Origin: Mesotaenium endlicherianum
Lineage: Eukaryota; Streptophyta; Zygnematophyceae; Zygnematales; Mesotaeniaceae
Direction of reading: 5' to 3'
Length of the DNA stretch: 64,000 nt
NCBI GenBank assembly: GCA_009602735.1
Contig: WELA01006777.1
Coordinates: 14,637 to 78,636 of the forward strand
Part shown: positions 1 to 11,274 of the stretch, piece after piece
Position numbering within the stretch: position 1 is the first letter of the stretch
How the letters are laid out: each line of letters starts with the position of its first letter
Notes under the pieces: generated by a model
Told to the model about the DNA's origin: nothing
The model's database searches: none
Seen by the model: the letters and a program-made list of their open reading frames with translations, nothing else
Translations under genes and position numbers: made by a program

Positions 1-1445
1 GCGCGGGGCTGCGGCGCTGCCGCTGAGCCTGATGCGTGCGCTGAAGCTGTGCGTGCCGTGGCGTAGGACGGTGAAGCGGACGCGAGGAGTGCTCCGCACG
101 CGTCATAGTTATCGACGTCGATGAGGCCACGGAGTCTAGCGATCTCCGCGTTGGCCTCCACGAGGGCGTCGCTGACGTCGTCGAAGCTGCAATTGTCGGC
201 TCCAGGCATCAGTGCGGCGTTCGTCGTGGCCGTAGCTGCGGGGCAGCCACCCGTACGAGGGTTGCGTGCGCCTCGCTGTCCTGCTGAAGGCGTAGGGCTG
301 TCGCGAGCGCGTCCATTCTCGACGTCGCGCTTCTTCTGCAGACAGACGATCTGCAGGTGGCCGGCCTTGCCACAATAGGTGCAGTCGCCGGGCTTGCCAT
401 TCTGCGCGAGAGTGCAGTTCTGGCGTGAGTGGCCCATCTTACCGCAGGACCAGCAGGGATCGCTCGTGGTGGCAGCCATGGAAATGCGGCCACGCGTAGC
501 TCCGCGCTGCTGCGTCTGCTGGGGCAGCTGAGAGCGCTGAGGCTGCTGCTGCTGCGACGGGGGCTGGCGGGCCGGCGTCGTGCGCGTCGTAGAAGACGGC
601 AGCACTGAGGCCTCCTGGCGCACGCCCGTGGATGCTAAGCCCACACGATCGCTAATGTTGCTTCGTGCGGCGGCCAAGCTCTGCTTCTCAACGGAGAGGT
701 AGGCCTGCTCCAGAGAATACTCTGAACCGTGGCGGTCGATGAGGGGGACTACGGCCCTCTCCCTCAGACGCGGCTCGACGGCACGCAAGAAGATCTCCGC
801 GGCCTCCCGGTCAGTGACGGTGCCGACATCGTGGCGGAGGTGCACCAAGCGGCGGTACATCATGCGGATAGTCTCGTTCTTGCGTCGGAAGAAATGGTGC
901 AGCTCGTACACCTTCTCTTCAGTTGCAGCCTGGAACTCTGTCTTCAGGATGTTCCAGAAGGCTTGCACTGGATCAGCTAGCAGGGTCGCCACTGGTGGGT
1001 CACCCACAAGCTCAGTGCGGGTCCGGAGCTCGGCCTCCTTCTCACGGAAGGTGTCGCGGGCCTCGTGCGAGAGGTAGCGCATAAGCGTGTCGAAGACGTC
1101 GCGCTTAGTCAGCGTGGGTGTCTTGAGCTTTGCAGCCGCGAAGTCAGCCTGAAACTCCGAGATGGTATCTTCCAGATCACAGGTGCCTGGCCTACCGCTG
1201 AAGCGGTAGGCAGACCTGTCAGTCTTGACCTCGTGGTCACCTGCCATGGGATACCAGAAATCGTAGTGAGCCCACTGGGGAGATGGCTCAGAAGCAACTG
1301 CTGTGTGCTGGAGAGCAGGTTGCTCTTCTTCGGCGGGTTCAGTGATAGTGCTGAGATCTGAGTCTGAGTCTTCTCCACTAACCCCTTCGTAGTATGGCTG
1401 ATAAGAAAGCCCACTACGGGTAGGTTTAGGCTGAAGGTTCTAATT
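1..1445 (-). mobile_element. LTR-retrotransposon gag fragment, cut by the window edge
   Basis: Reading leftward on the reverse strand there is a long open gag-like frame. It has a capsid-like stretch (about 500-1260) with the segments FWNILKTEFQ and MMYRRLVHLRHDV, then a Q/P-rich linker, then two CCHC zinc knuckles (about 340-455) of the form CWSCGKMGHSRQNC and CTYCGKAGHLQIVC. Twin knuckles after a capsid region are typical of Gag in LTR retrotransposons, where they bind the element's RNA. Pol would lie beyond the left edge, so superfamily (Ty3/gypsy more likely than Ty1/copia) is inferred only. The forward-strand frames here are shadows. Confidence 0.7.
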
Positions 1446-3343
1446 GCTTGCAGGCATTGAGAGATCTTTTTAGAAGTAAGGGATGTGTACTCTTTAGAGT
1501 GAGCACCTCAAGACAGTAATCTGGTAGGAAAACAACTAATGAAGTATGGCCCAAAAGATCACTGGAAGCACATCATGATCTTCAGAGTAGTCCTATGGCA
1601 ATGGCTTAAGCTGTGACTTTGCTCACCACTTGTGAAGTTCTTCAAGTGACGGGAAGCCTGGAGGGCTTGCTCTTCACAAGAGAGTAACTAAGTGGTCCTG
1701 AAAACACAAGAGATAAAAGTGTAAGCTATACTGATAATCTCTGTTACTTACACCTGGCATAATGGACTTCTAAAAGATGTCTCTTCTAGGGATATCTCTA
1801 GTACTTATACTCCTGGAAATCCGGCGGGGTATGCGGCGGATCCAATGCATGTAGTCACTCTAGGAGGCTCTCCTATGTCCACTAATGTGTACAAGGCATA
1901 TACTAGCACTCCTATAGGCTAAGCATAACTCAAACCAATCAAAGCAAGGTGCGTAGGATATGCTACGTGTCCCTCATTGGCCGAGCTTACCTTGGGTGAT
2001 TCTACCTAGATAGCGCCTCAAAAGTGGATCTGGAAATTGAGGAAGCTTCCTCTAGGAGTAGGTGATGCAGTCACCAAGTTATAGCCTCAATGATGCACAT
2101 ATACTATGGAAATGCAAAGCTTATGTAGGCTAAGGGGCTCGCGGATTTGTGCGCACAAAGCTTGGGGTCACGAAGAGCCAACAATGTCACCTTTGGGGAC
2201 ATTGAGTCACAAATTAGGCCTTGGGAAAGTTCCGCTAGGGACCGGTAGGTGACGCGGACTAGATCGCNCCGGACTAGATTGCACCTATCTCGCTCGATAC
2301 TTGACCAAATGACGCGAAATTGGTGTCATTCGGAAGATGCTTCGACGCGCTACGCGTTGGTGACTTGGAAATCTAGAAAAGGTCAACATACGGATGCGTA
2401 AAGTCAACGCAAAGTCGGCCTTCCTAGGTTGATGTTCCGCACATGTGGAGCTTGATTTTTATACGACATCCTCGACTCAATAAATCATGACATCACGTTG
2501 ATTGAGCAGAATAATGTCAGGTGTGGGTTGCATACCAAGCCTAAGACTCCATAAATTCTTTGTCAATAATTGATGTTTTATTTTGTTTGTTTGTCGTTGT
2601 TGGTATGGTTCTGGTTTTTTTGTTGGCCATGTAGGCCCCCCCACCAAATAATGGTTTGCCCATTCTCGTGTTAGTTCACGTGTGTGCATTCACGTGTGGA
2701 TGTCGATGGTTGTTGGAACCCATCATTGTAGTCGGAGTTGCATTGGTTAAATACATGCTTCAAACTTATGTTTGTTATTTGCTTTGGTTTTCTGATTCCA
2801 TTATGCTTGTTTGCTTTGTTGGCATGTTAGTAGGCAAATGATGCGTGTCATTCACATCGAGGGACGTACGCTGTACATACGGATTTGCGTTGGTTGGAAG
2901 AAAGTCCGTGCAAGCCACCTAGGCGCTGGCGTGCGAAGCACAGATAAAGGCTATTTCTATTGAGCATCGACTTTGTTGCTGGTTTGTTCAGTGTGTTGCC
3001 CCTCGCGCATTGGCGTGTCGTACGTAAGGTTGCTGTAGGCCATATGAGCGTGGCAGGGGCGTAAACAAAACCCAAACTGACGTGCACTAGTGCGGGTATG
3101 CACGTAAGGTTCCTGCAGGCTACCTAGGCAGCGGCAGTGGGAGTACAAAGGGGATCACTCTCATGGAGTTGGATCGCCGCGCAGAGAGGTGCTGCAACAA
3201 AATGTTGCAAGGGTGCACGCATGTGCCATATGCGCTTGTTGCTGGTGCATGCATAGCATAACCATATGCTGCAATTGCGAAGCATGGTACTTGAGGGTTG
3301 TCGACGCGTTAGGTGCAGCGTGGCCAAGACCAACCTCTGCTAT
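1446..3343. other. No gene recognised; probable leader/LTR of the gag element at left, then unknown DNA
   Basis: No coding region is convincing. A TATAAAA box on the reverse strand at 2457-2463 could be the LTR promoter of the gag element to its left, but I found no clear primer-binding site or paired repeat. A single undetermined base lies at 2268, inside a short duplication of about 12 bp (about 2255 and 2271). Confidence 0.35.
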
Positions 3344-4576
3344 TGAAATGAATCTTTCTTATTCAATAATTATATGTTATTTAAATATATAAGATCAAAG
3401 ATAGTTGGAAGCGTGTAAAGTTACGAAGCAATCTTTGCCCTCATAATGAATTCAATCTACTCATCTATACCCCTTGACTCACTTATCGTAGGGTACCATA
3501 GTTGCACACTACCTCAAGGCACAAGAAAGAGACGAACTTGAGGAGAAAAGCTTATCCTTAAGAAACTCATGGCCTCTTGCCTACCAGGAATCCAAGCATG
3601 TACAAGCACATACACAACATCAAAGGATTGAATAGCAAAGGCATTCTCATTCAGATGACCATAATGTAACTATGACACATCCTACTGACCTAGGTGCAAA
3701 ACCATGGCATTTGTCCACTATGTGACCCCGAGCCATCATAAGCAATAACTCTGTCAATACCTAACCAAATTGAGCAAACTCAATGGCACCAAACGCGTCT
3801 TGACAAGACCTGTTCGAAATTCCTAGTTCGTTTAATTTGGTGCATAGATGATGACGCCATGTCAATTTGCGTGAAAGCTATTCATAATAACCAACCAAAA
3901 GTGCACCGCATGACTTGTAAATAGAAATCCAATTGCAAAGCCTACTGTCCAGAATGAGGGACCACGAGATCTCAGCCTGCTATGTACTTAGTAACCACCT
4001 GGTTGATCCACGGCGTAAGGTGCGCCGTTTTGTGGGAAACCCGTTAAGTTGGGATCCACGGATCCAAGTATAACAACCATATAATTTGGCTGGTTGACTG
4101 AAGTCCTAAGTATTTAGCTAACTAATGACGGCTCCGCCTACCTCAAATTTAAGCACACTGGTAGGACAGCGAATCATTGAATTCCAGTCAACCTCTTGAA
4201 ATTCAATATACTAAACATTGGTCGCGTGTGCCAATCTGCTATAATCATCTAAATGAATATACCATTCCTCAGCGTACTGTGACTACTAATAATAAGATTA
4301 CTGACTGTTATCCCCCAACGTTACCATCACTTTACAATGTCTATATATGATATCTTACAAATATTTATTCTGCTGACCTCGATTGACAAAGTCAACAAAA
4401 TACACTATAATGTAAAAGTCATCCTGCTGATCTTTTCGACAAAGTGAAAAAACTTGCATTATACCGACTTACATTCATTTAGATGGACTCGCTTATGTGA
4501 GTATATTGACATAATATTCATCTACTGATATACTCATGTGTGCAATTAACTAAACAACTGATGAAATGCTCCATTA
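3344..4576 (-). mobile_element. LTR of family E, copy 1
   Basis: Starts with TGAAATGAATC and is followed at 4577 by a polypurine-like tract and a 'gttgtcgcatcgacaac' stem that also follows the LTRs of element A, so this is the 3' LTR of a reverse-strand element. It matches, inverted, the sequence at 51234-52503 over its whole length with clear divergence, for example the block around 3440-3720 against 52130-52430. The internal CCTACC...GGTAGG inverted motif (4137-4165) is shared with the A-family LTR, so E and A are related Ty3/gypsy families. Old. Confidence 0.7.
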
Positions 4577-5463
4577 AAAAAATTCCCCAACTTAAATCGT
4601 TGTCGCATCGACAACACTCAACATACGATTCATTTAGTTAATTGTATACTTCAGTCAACTTGGTGAAGCAAAGCAAGCATACAAAACATAAGCGTAATAT
4701 AGTCACCTCTCAATGCAGGTCAAAAGTAATCACAACACACTATCATGCAAGCAACCATTGACTCCACACTTAACAACTGAAGACATGCGTTGATTGTACA
4801 CTCGATAGCCATTCCAGTCATGCATAGACTTACCTTTACTCTCAATAGTCCTTCCGATCGAAAGACACATAGAGTACACTACACCATGCAATCATCACCA
4901 CACCCAAATTGGACAGCCTCCTTTTGAGGTCAAACAATGAAAGAATACTGTTAAAGCTCAGCCTACTTAACTAAGCTTGCTCTCTTTCTCTTGATCTTCA
5001 ATTCTAGCCTTGCTCACACCTTGACAGCTCCTCACAAGCCGTTTCTTGTGACTTCAGTTCTTGCTCAAAATTTAACGTACTGAAGACCAACTATTTTGAT
5101 GGCATACTATGCCCTTGCAAGGTTAGTAGCATCAGGCTAATGAGACCATAAACATTTTGAATTTAACCACGTTTTCAGAATGCACTAAGTTCAAAGAAAT
5201 ATATGATTTTACGCAATATGCTGTCACCACAAGCACTTAGTTTCCTGATGTGTTGTTTACCATTGCTACCCAATCCCACAATGTACGCACTCAATTAAAA
5301 CGTACATTTGCTCCAACGATGTACTGCATCCCACACTTTGCACCAGTTACTCACTGATGCTTTCGATATTAATGCAGTACACACGTAGGATGCTGCAGTC
5401 TATGACGCAGTGTACTCAATAAATACATGCACTCGCTGCTGAGTATGCACATAAGCACAGCTT
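4577..5463 (-). mobile_element. Internal remnant of element E
   Basis: AT-rich DNA next to the family E LTR. It begins with the same polypurine/stem arrangement as the A elements, but I recognise no protein domain. Probably non-coding remnant of the E internal region. Confidence 0.35.
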
Positions 5464-6451
5464 TGTAACAATTTGAACTTTATAGACGTATTTAGAACGT
5501 CTTTCTAATTACCTAAAATACGTTACACTTTTTATTTGTAAAAAATTGCATATTTGTTGAATAACTTGACACACACGTGTGTCAACTAATTTCCGGGTCG
5601 AGTGGCAAACCAACCAAACTGCTATTGCAAAAAGGATCGTAAAGTAACTCAATTACTTTGCAAAAGTATAACGTAATTAAACGTAAAGTCAACTTGATAG
5701 ATTATGGCGGACAAACTTAATTAAATACGCATTGATTAACTTATTTTGACTGTCATCATTTTGGGAAAGAAACTGTCATTGTTTTCGGTTAACAATAATT
5801 GTTAACCCGAAAGAAAACACCAACTGTGGCCTAAGGGAGCCACCGGCCGAAATCAAACCCGCAACCTCCCGGTCAACGTGTCGCAATATTGAGAATAGTT
5901 GTAAAAGTCAAACGATACAAAATATGCAGAGTTGCTTTGCATCCATGAGGATTAGATTCCTCGACCCTTCGTTTAATTTGCTCACACCAAATTGAATGGC
6001 AAAGTAGTTATTATAAACTACTAGATTATGTCAAATGAATGTGTACGCGACCTCGTGAGCAGTTGCGACGTTTTGTGAAGTCGCGTGATTGCGAATACGC
6101 TCGTTTGGCGTGAAACGGTTTCTTGAAACTGTCGTGAAATCTCCAAACGGCCAAACGTTTTGAGTATTCGACTAAACGAGTTATCCCTGTTCGACCGTTT
6201 TTGTTGAACATGAACGAGTGCCCTAACTGGTGACTCAAAGCACTCCAGTGCCGCACGTTGTGCAAGTACGTATACTTGCAAGAGTCATTGTGAATGCAAC
6301 TCTCACAAGCACACATTCTACTACGTGCATTTTTATTTGTGCATTCTCAAGGATTGTCAAATATTTTGCAGTTGTCGTTATTTCTTTCCATCAAGTATTC
6401 AATATTCCTTCAATACCAAGCAAAGGTCCTCGAGAAAGCAGAAATGTTGCA
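5464..6451 (+). mobile_element. LTR of family C (solo or truncated copy)
   Basis: Begins TGTAACAATTTGAAC and aligns, in inverted orientation, with the LTR at 53787-54681: same start, the same T-arm-like block (about 5840-5870), the same 'cttgcaagtat' stem (about 6265) and the same end region (about 6400-6450). No C-family internal sequence adjoins it and I see no matching target duplication, so it is a solo LTR or a fragment. Clearly diverged from the other copy, so old. Confidence 0.7.
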
Positions 6452-6490
6452 AAAGTCGTGTCACACCTGCTGACGTAGAACTTTCCTTCA

Positions 6491-6588
6491 TGGTGCCATC
6501 GCACTTGCTGTTGAACAGTAAACTCATTCCATGTACATATGCTAGGTATTGCTCTCGAGTTTGGCATTTGGAAACGAGGCCAACACTT
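6491..6588 (+). mobile_element. Fragment of A-family LTR
   Basis: About 100 bp matching the middle of the A-family LTR (tggtgccatcgcact to aacgaggccaac), in the opposite orientation to element A. It lies between the family C LTR and the truncated end of element B, an orphan piece left by earlier insertion or deletion. Confidence 0.65.
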
Positions 6589-6599
6589 GCTCCATCTGA

Positions 6600-8477
6600 T
6601 GATCCAGCCAAAGCCACCGAAACGAGGTATATTTCTTTCACCTAATTCGCCTTGCATAGCTTCTTAACTTGCAGACTGGACAGAAGACAGTTACTTGTGG
6701 TTGTCACTTCCTCCACCTGTTTTGCTCTCTTCATTCGATTATCACGCCCTTGGACCTTCACATGTCCAGTGCTCCGGTGCACTTGAGAGTTTGCTTTTCT
6801 TAGCCATGGTCGGCCCAATATCAACTCATGCTGACCTAATTTTGCCAGCTCCATAACTTCCTTACTTTGGTGCCCCGCTACTTCCACGTGAATAGCTTCT
6901 GTAGGTGCACCATACTTTAGTCTCTGCCCATTCAACCAAATTGCCTCCTTACGCTCATAATGCTTTTGCACACGAATTTGCCACTCTTCCACCAACTTCT
7001 TGTGCACAAAGTTTGCACTTGCGCCACTGTCGACCATATACTTTGCCTTGTTGCCGTCGACTACTCCTTCCACGATAATAGGCTTGTCAACGTCTCATCC
7101 TTTACTTCTCGGCAGGCTTCTGGAAATAACCTCTGTGTGAGTTTCCTTCTTCACGCCAGTAGACACCCCAGAACGACTTACTGGCATCCTCCTTTTTCTT
7201 GCTGCAAAGGTTGCTTCACCTTCACACGACAATCTCGAGCCAGATGCCCAAGCGTGCCACAATGATAGCAGTATCCTCTCAGCTTGTAATTTTGCTACCT
7301 GCGTTGGTTGTGGACAAGTCCCAACTCCATAGGTACTGGACCTGTCCACTCGTGCTTGGCGCTTGAAATTCAAATTGTCGATGTCCTCCAAAGTTGGAGT
7401 TGCCCCACTGCCTCGAACTATACTCCACAACGTCGACTCTAGTCGCCAATGCCATCATTTCTCCAAGACTGGTAAGGTCCTTGAGCGCCACTTCTTGGCC
7501 ACATTTGGCTTGAGTTCCCTCTTGAACTTATCCATCAACTTCGACTCGTGCATGGATAAACAGTGTAGCACCAGCATGTTGAAGCGCAAAATATACTCCT
7601 GAACACTTCCTCTTTGACGAGGGCGCTCCAATAGATCTCGAGCAGTAGCTTCGGGTGCAATAGGTTGAAATTGCCTCGTCAAGCCTTCAAAGAGATGATC
7701 AATGCTAGCAGAAGTTCCAGACAGCTGCTCCTCTCGCTCATACTAAGCTTCAGCACTCTTCTTTCGCAAGGTAATAAAAAAGCAAACTTGCTTGTTGGGC
7801 GCGAGCGCGGAAATACTCCAAAAATTTCTTCACTATAAAAACCCATTGATGAACAGGCGGCGATCCACGCTCTCCAGTATACTCTTCAAGCTTAGGTGCA
7901 CGCACTCGTGATGGACAAATTGGTTGCACCACTGGTTGACCATGGATTGGTGATATAGCAGGTGCAACTGCCGAGCTCAACAAAGCGACGTTCCCCACAA
8001 CAAATTGCACCATTCTCTTCACCTCCGCGCGCATATTTTGTTGAAATTGGGTGTCGACTTCTCCTCTAATTGCAGTTGCCATCTGCCTCAGCATTGCCTG
8101 CATCTCTTGTTGCTCTCTAGACAGTGGTGGCGCTGCCTGCTGCTCCATGCGCTTGACATGCTTGACATGTTCGCCTCCTTCAGCAGCTGACTGCGACTCC
8201 AAAACTTAATATGCAAACCAGTCCAGCTCTGATATCAAATGAAAGAGGCAGAGTACCCTAGTAAAAGCGTACTCACTCACGAGGAACCAAACTAGTTGTA
8301 ATAATACTAAAGAGTGGTGCACCATATCAATAAGAAAGCTTTGCAGAGTTACTGAAAGTTGCAAGTACGAAGAAAGTGCTCACAAATGAAATAGGATGAA
8401 AGTTCTTGTCATGACGTACCCGTGGAAATTTACAGAAGTGAAAATTGATAAGTAACAAAGAAGTTATACTTATTTAT
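6600..8477 (-). mobile_element. Ty3/gypsy element B, gag-protease part plus start of its LTR, decayed
   Basis: Reverse-strand remnant. In element order: part of the 5' LTR (8240-8477; the rest is at 17005-17379), a primer-binding site resembling initiator tRNA-Met at 8226-8237, a gag region (about 7300-8202), one CCHC knuckle (about 7220-7270), and an aspartic protease with VDSGASANFV and LILGRPWL (about 6660-7050). Reverse transcriptase and integrase are missing. Several breaks; clearly a fossil. Its LTR is split by the insertion of element A. A solo LTR of the same family is at 39072-39815. Confidence 0.8.
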
Positions 8478-9197
8478 TGAAATGAATCGACTTACCAAAT
8501 AGGCGATTAACAATTAATACAGATCTTTATATCAGCAAGTAATCTTTATGGTATTTCCGTTAATTGTTTTAACGGCAAAGGACAACACACTAGCAGTGAA
8601 TAATACTCGTCAGTCAAATGAGAGTAAACTAGCATCAATAATGCAAATCAGTAAACTCATACATAAGCAAGGTTAGAAGACAGTGCGTATCAATGGCTTC
8701 TCACCTTGGATTCATATCTCTCTCAGTAAGCTGTACAAGAGAGTTGGCCTCGTTTCCGAATGCCGAACTCGAGAGCAATGCCTAGCGTATGTACATGGAA
8801 TGAGTTTACTGTTCAACGGTCAGTGCGATGGCACCGCCTACCCGGGAGTTAACCACGTTGGTAGGACCTCGGTTAAGCAAATCCACCGCCATCTCCCATC
8901 ATCCCAAATCGCCATCCATCATAGGGATGTCATCTGGCCATTCATCTAGCATACCACACTTAGATGCATATCGAGGCAGTTCGCTGCTACCGAGTACGGA
9001 AGTCAGCTGGCTGTCAAAGAATGTGTCAGCAAGCTGACTTAAGGTGACCTCAGCCTGCTACTTCCAGCCAAGTCATTAAGCTGATATTAAGTATAAAGTC
9101 CAGCAGACTGATTGTTAACTAGAGTTCAGCAGGCTGAACTTAATTAACTATATTATTTAAATGAATATTATGTCAACCAGTATACTGATTCATTACA
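8478..9197 (-). repeat. 3' LTR of element A
   Basis: 720 bp, TG...CA ends on the element strand, with near-terminal inverted TGTAATGAATC / GATTCATTTCA. It is followed (9198-9230) by a purine tract on the element strand (TAAGTTGGAGGG) and a short 'gttgtcg...cgacaac' stem. The same LTR occurs at 16281-16999, 59112-59830 and, decayed, at 34712-35665. Confidence 0.92.
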
Positions 9198-9282
9198 ATC
9201 CCTCCAACTTATCATGTTGTCGCCTCGACAACACTAACACTAATAACAGCGTGCTGTCCCTCTTATCCCCAACCTGCTGCCC

Positions 9283-10950
9283 TTAGGAGGAAGATGTCCC
9301 TGAGGCCCTATACTCAGGGGAGCCAGACCTCCTCCTGTCTTGGGGTCTTCTGAAGCCTGTCAGAGAAGGAGGTTCCGTGTAAGGGCCCGGCGGAGAACGC
9401 AGTAACTGGGCTGTTTCCTCCTGCACAGTCTGAAATTGAAGGGAGGCAGCCTTCTCCTGGGCAGCCCTCAAACTGTCGAGTACGTATACCGGCATCCCAG
9501 AAGGATGTTGCATGACATGAGCCAAGGGTACATGCCCTATCTGCGAGGGAGATGCTGGCAGGCCTCTGGCTATCTCCCGAGCAGCCCTCCTGTCTGCCCT
9601 GTCTGACTGGGTCTCCTTGCCTGGAGATGGGCTCTGTCCTTTGGCAGTCCCCAGCCAAGTGATATCCTCCTCTTGAGCGAGTTGCTGCGGGGCCCACCCC
9701 GTCTTCTCCCTTACAGGGGATGTGGCAGGTGTCAGGATCACGGCGGGGCTAGTGTCCTCCTCCTCGCCTTCCTCCTCGTCTTCCTCCGACTTCTCCTCCT
9801 CGCCGTCCCCGGGTTCCTCTGAGACTTCTGGGGTCTCCTCTGTCCGCTGCTCCAGCTCTTCCCAAGAAAAAGAATATCCTACTGACCTTCCCCTTTTGGG
9901 TGCTGGTGGGGGCTGCTGAGTGCGGACCGCATAGAGGTTCTTTTCCCTCTGCTTACTTGCCCATTTGGCATAAGCGTGCTTCCCTTTGGAGACTGACTCT
10001 CGGGCCCTGCTTCTGTCCCCCTGCATCTCTTGGCTCATGCAGTCTCTGACTCCATCCAATCTTGGGTCCCAAGCCGCAATGTGAGGGGGCAATACTATGT
10101 TCCCCTTTAGGTCTGTCAGGAAATCCTCATCCGTCGCCCTCTCATTCTGCTGGTCCCTCATGTTGATGGTCATCCACCGCCAATCAGTGGGCTTTTGGAA
10201 GAATGCAGCGTCTGTCTTTTTGAGAGTACAAGTGTACCAGTGCCCTGCAAAGTCCAGCTGACTGGTTTCTCTGGCCAAGAATTCCCAGCTCCTCCTCTCC
10301 ACCTCATTGTACATGGCCTTGAACCTGTTGTGGGGTGTTGAGTCCTTGAAGCTGTCCGCGTCCATGGGGATCATCCTGATGACCCTATCTGCCCCCCAGA
10401 TACCAGGAATCGAGATAGCTCCTGCTTCGTTCACCTGGGCCATTGCCTTGGCCTCTCCGATGGTGTATCCTACCATCCTGGCGTAATCGTGGTAGAGGAG
10501 GAGCCCTGTGCCGACCTCTATATACTTGTCAAAGTTTTCGGATGTCTCCCCTTCCTTCTGGAGGATTTCCTTCTGCGACTCACTGCGACTTCTCTGGGCA
10601 TACTTGAAGGCCTTCTCCAGTAGATCAAAGCCCTTGCCCAGCACCGTGTAGCGGTAGCTGCTGATTCTCCTCTGTTCTTCTTCTTCAGCCTGCTGCTTCC
10701 GCTTCTCCTCAGCTTGCCTCTCCTCCTCTGCTTTCTTGGCCTCCTCTGCAGCTTTTCTGTCCATTTCTTCCTGCCTCAGTCTGGCCTGTTCCTCCTCCTC
10801 CTTCTTCTTCTGTGCCTCCCGCTGTTGTTGGAGTCGTTGTGATTCCCGAGCGGAGATGGAAGATGATTCGATGTCTCCACGGAATTGCAAGTATTCTGCA
10901 TGTGCCTCTTCCGCCCTTCTCTTCCTCTTGAGTTCCGACTTTTGAGTCAT
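9283..10950 (-). CDS. Third ORF of element A (env position), unknown function
   Basis: Open frame of about 555 residues between the chromodomain end of pol and the 3' LTR. Residues about 1-100 are a K/E/Q/R-rich predicted coiled coil. A conserved core of about 230 residues follows, with the segments YARMVGYT, YNEVERRSWEFLARE, PTDWRWMT, LPPHIAAWDPRL and SKGKHAYAKWA, then an acidic S/P/E-rich region and a conserved tail with GHVPLAHVMQHPSGMPVYV. There is no signal peptide or membrane segment, so it does not look like an envelope protein. A homologue lies at 59944-61620. Just before the ATG is an acceptor-like GCAG|G with a CTAAC branch-point-like motif 24-28 bases upstream, suggesting a spliced message. 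I do not recognise the family. Confidence 0.8.
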   Translation of the reverse strand: MTQKSELKRKRRAEEAHAEYLQFRGDIESSSISARESQRLQQQREAQKKKEEEEQARLRQEEMDRKAAEEAKKAEEERQAEEKRKQQAEEEEQRRISSYRYTVLGKGFDLLEKAFKYAQRSRSESQKEILQKEGETSENFDKYIEVGTGLLLYHDYARMVGYTIGEAKAMAQVNEAGAISIPGIWGADRVIRMIPMDADSFKDSTPHNRFKAMYNEVERRSWEFLARETSQLDFAGHWYTCTLKKTDAAFFQKPTDWRWMTINMRDQQNERATDEDFLTDLKGNIVLPPHIAAWDPRLDGVRDCMSQEMQGDRSRARESVSKGKHAYAKWASKQREKNLYAVRTQQPPPAPKRGRSVGYSFSWEELEQRTEETPEVSEEPGDGEEEKSEEDEEEGEEEDTSPAVILTPATSPVREKTGWAPQQLAQEEDITWLGTAKGQSPSPGKETQSDRADRRAAREIARGLPASPSQIGHVPLAHVMQHPSGMPVYVLDSLRAAQEKAASLQFQTVQEETAQLLRSPPGPYTEPPSLTGFRRPQDRRRSGSPEYRASGTSSS

Positions 10951-11274
10951 CCTGCTCAATCATAAACACAATGCAGTTAGTGAAGTCATGATATTTTGCC
11001 GCTACTGAGTGCCCTTGATGAAGAGGAACGCGATCGGGAGAGTTCCTAGTGTGGAATACCTGGTGTGAGTGAATATAAGGGAAAATTGAGTTAGAGAGCA
11101 AGTGAGTGTGAGCGCAGGTTGAGTGTGTAATATGGTGATCAGAGAATACCACTCCCTCCAACTTAATTTTAAAGGTGGGCTGCCTGTCACAACTGTCACT
11201 AACTGTCACATCCCCCTCCAACTTATATGGAGACAGGACCTCCTGTCACCTTCCCGTGTCAACTGAAATGACTG

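Noticed and set aside
2457-2463. Reverse-strand TATA box as proof of an LTR
   Set aside because: No paired repeat, primer-binding site or TG...CA ends could be confirmed around it.
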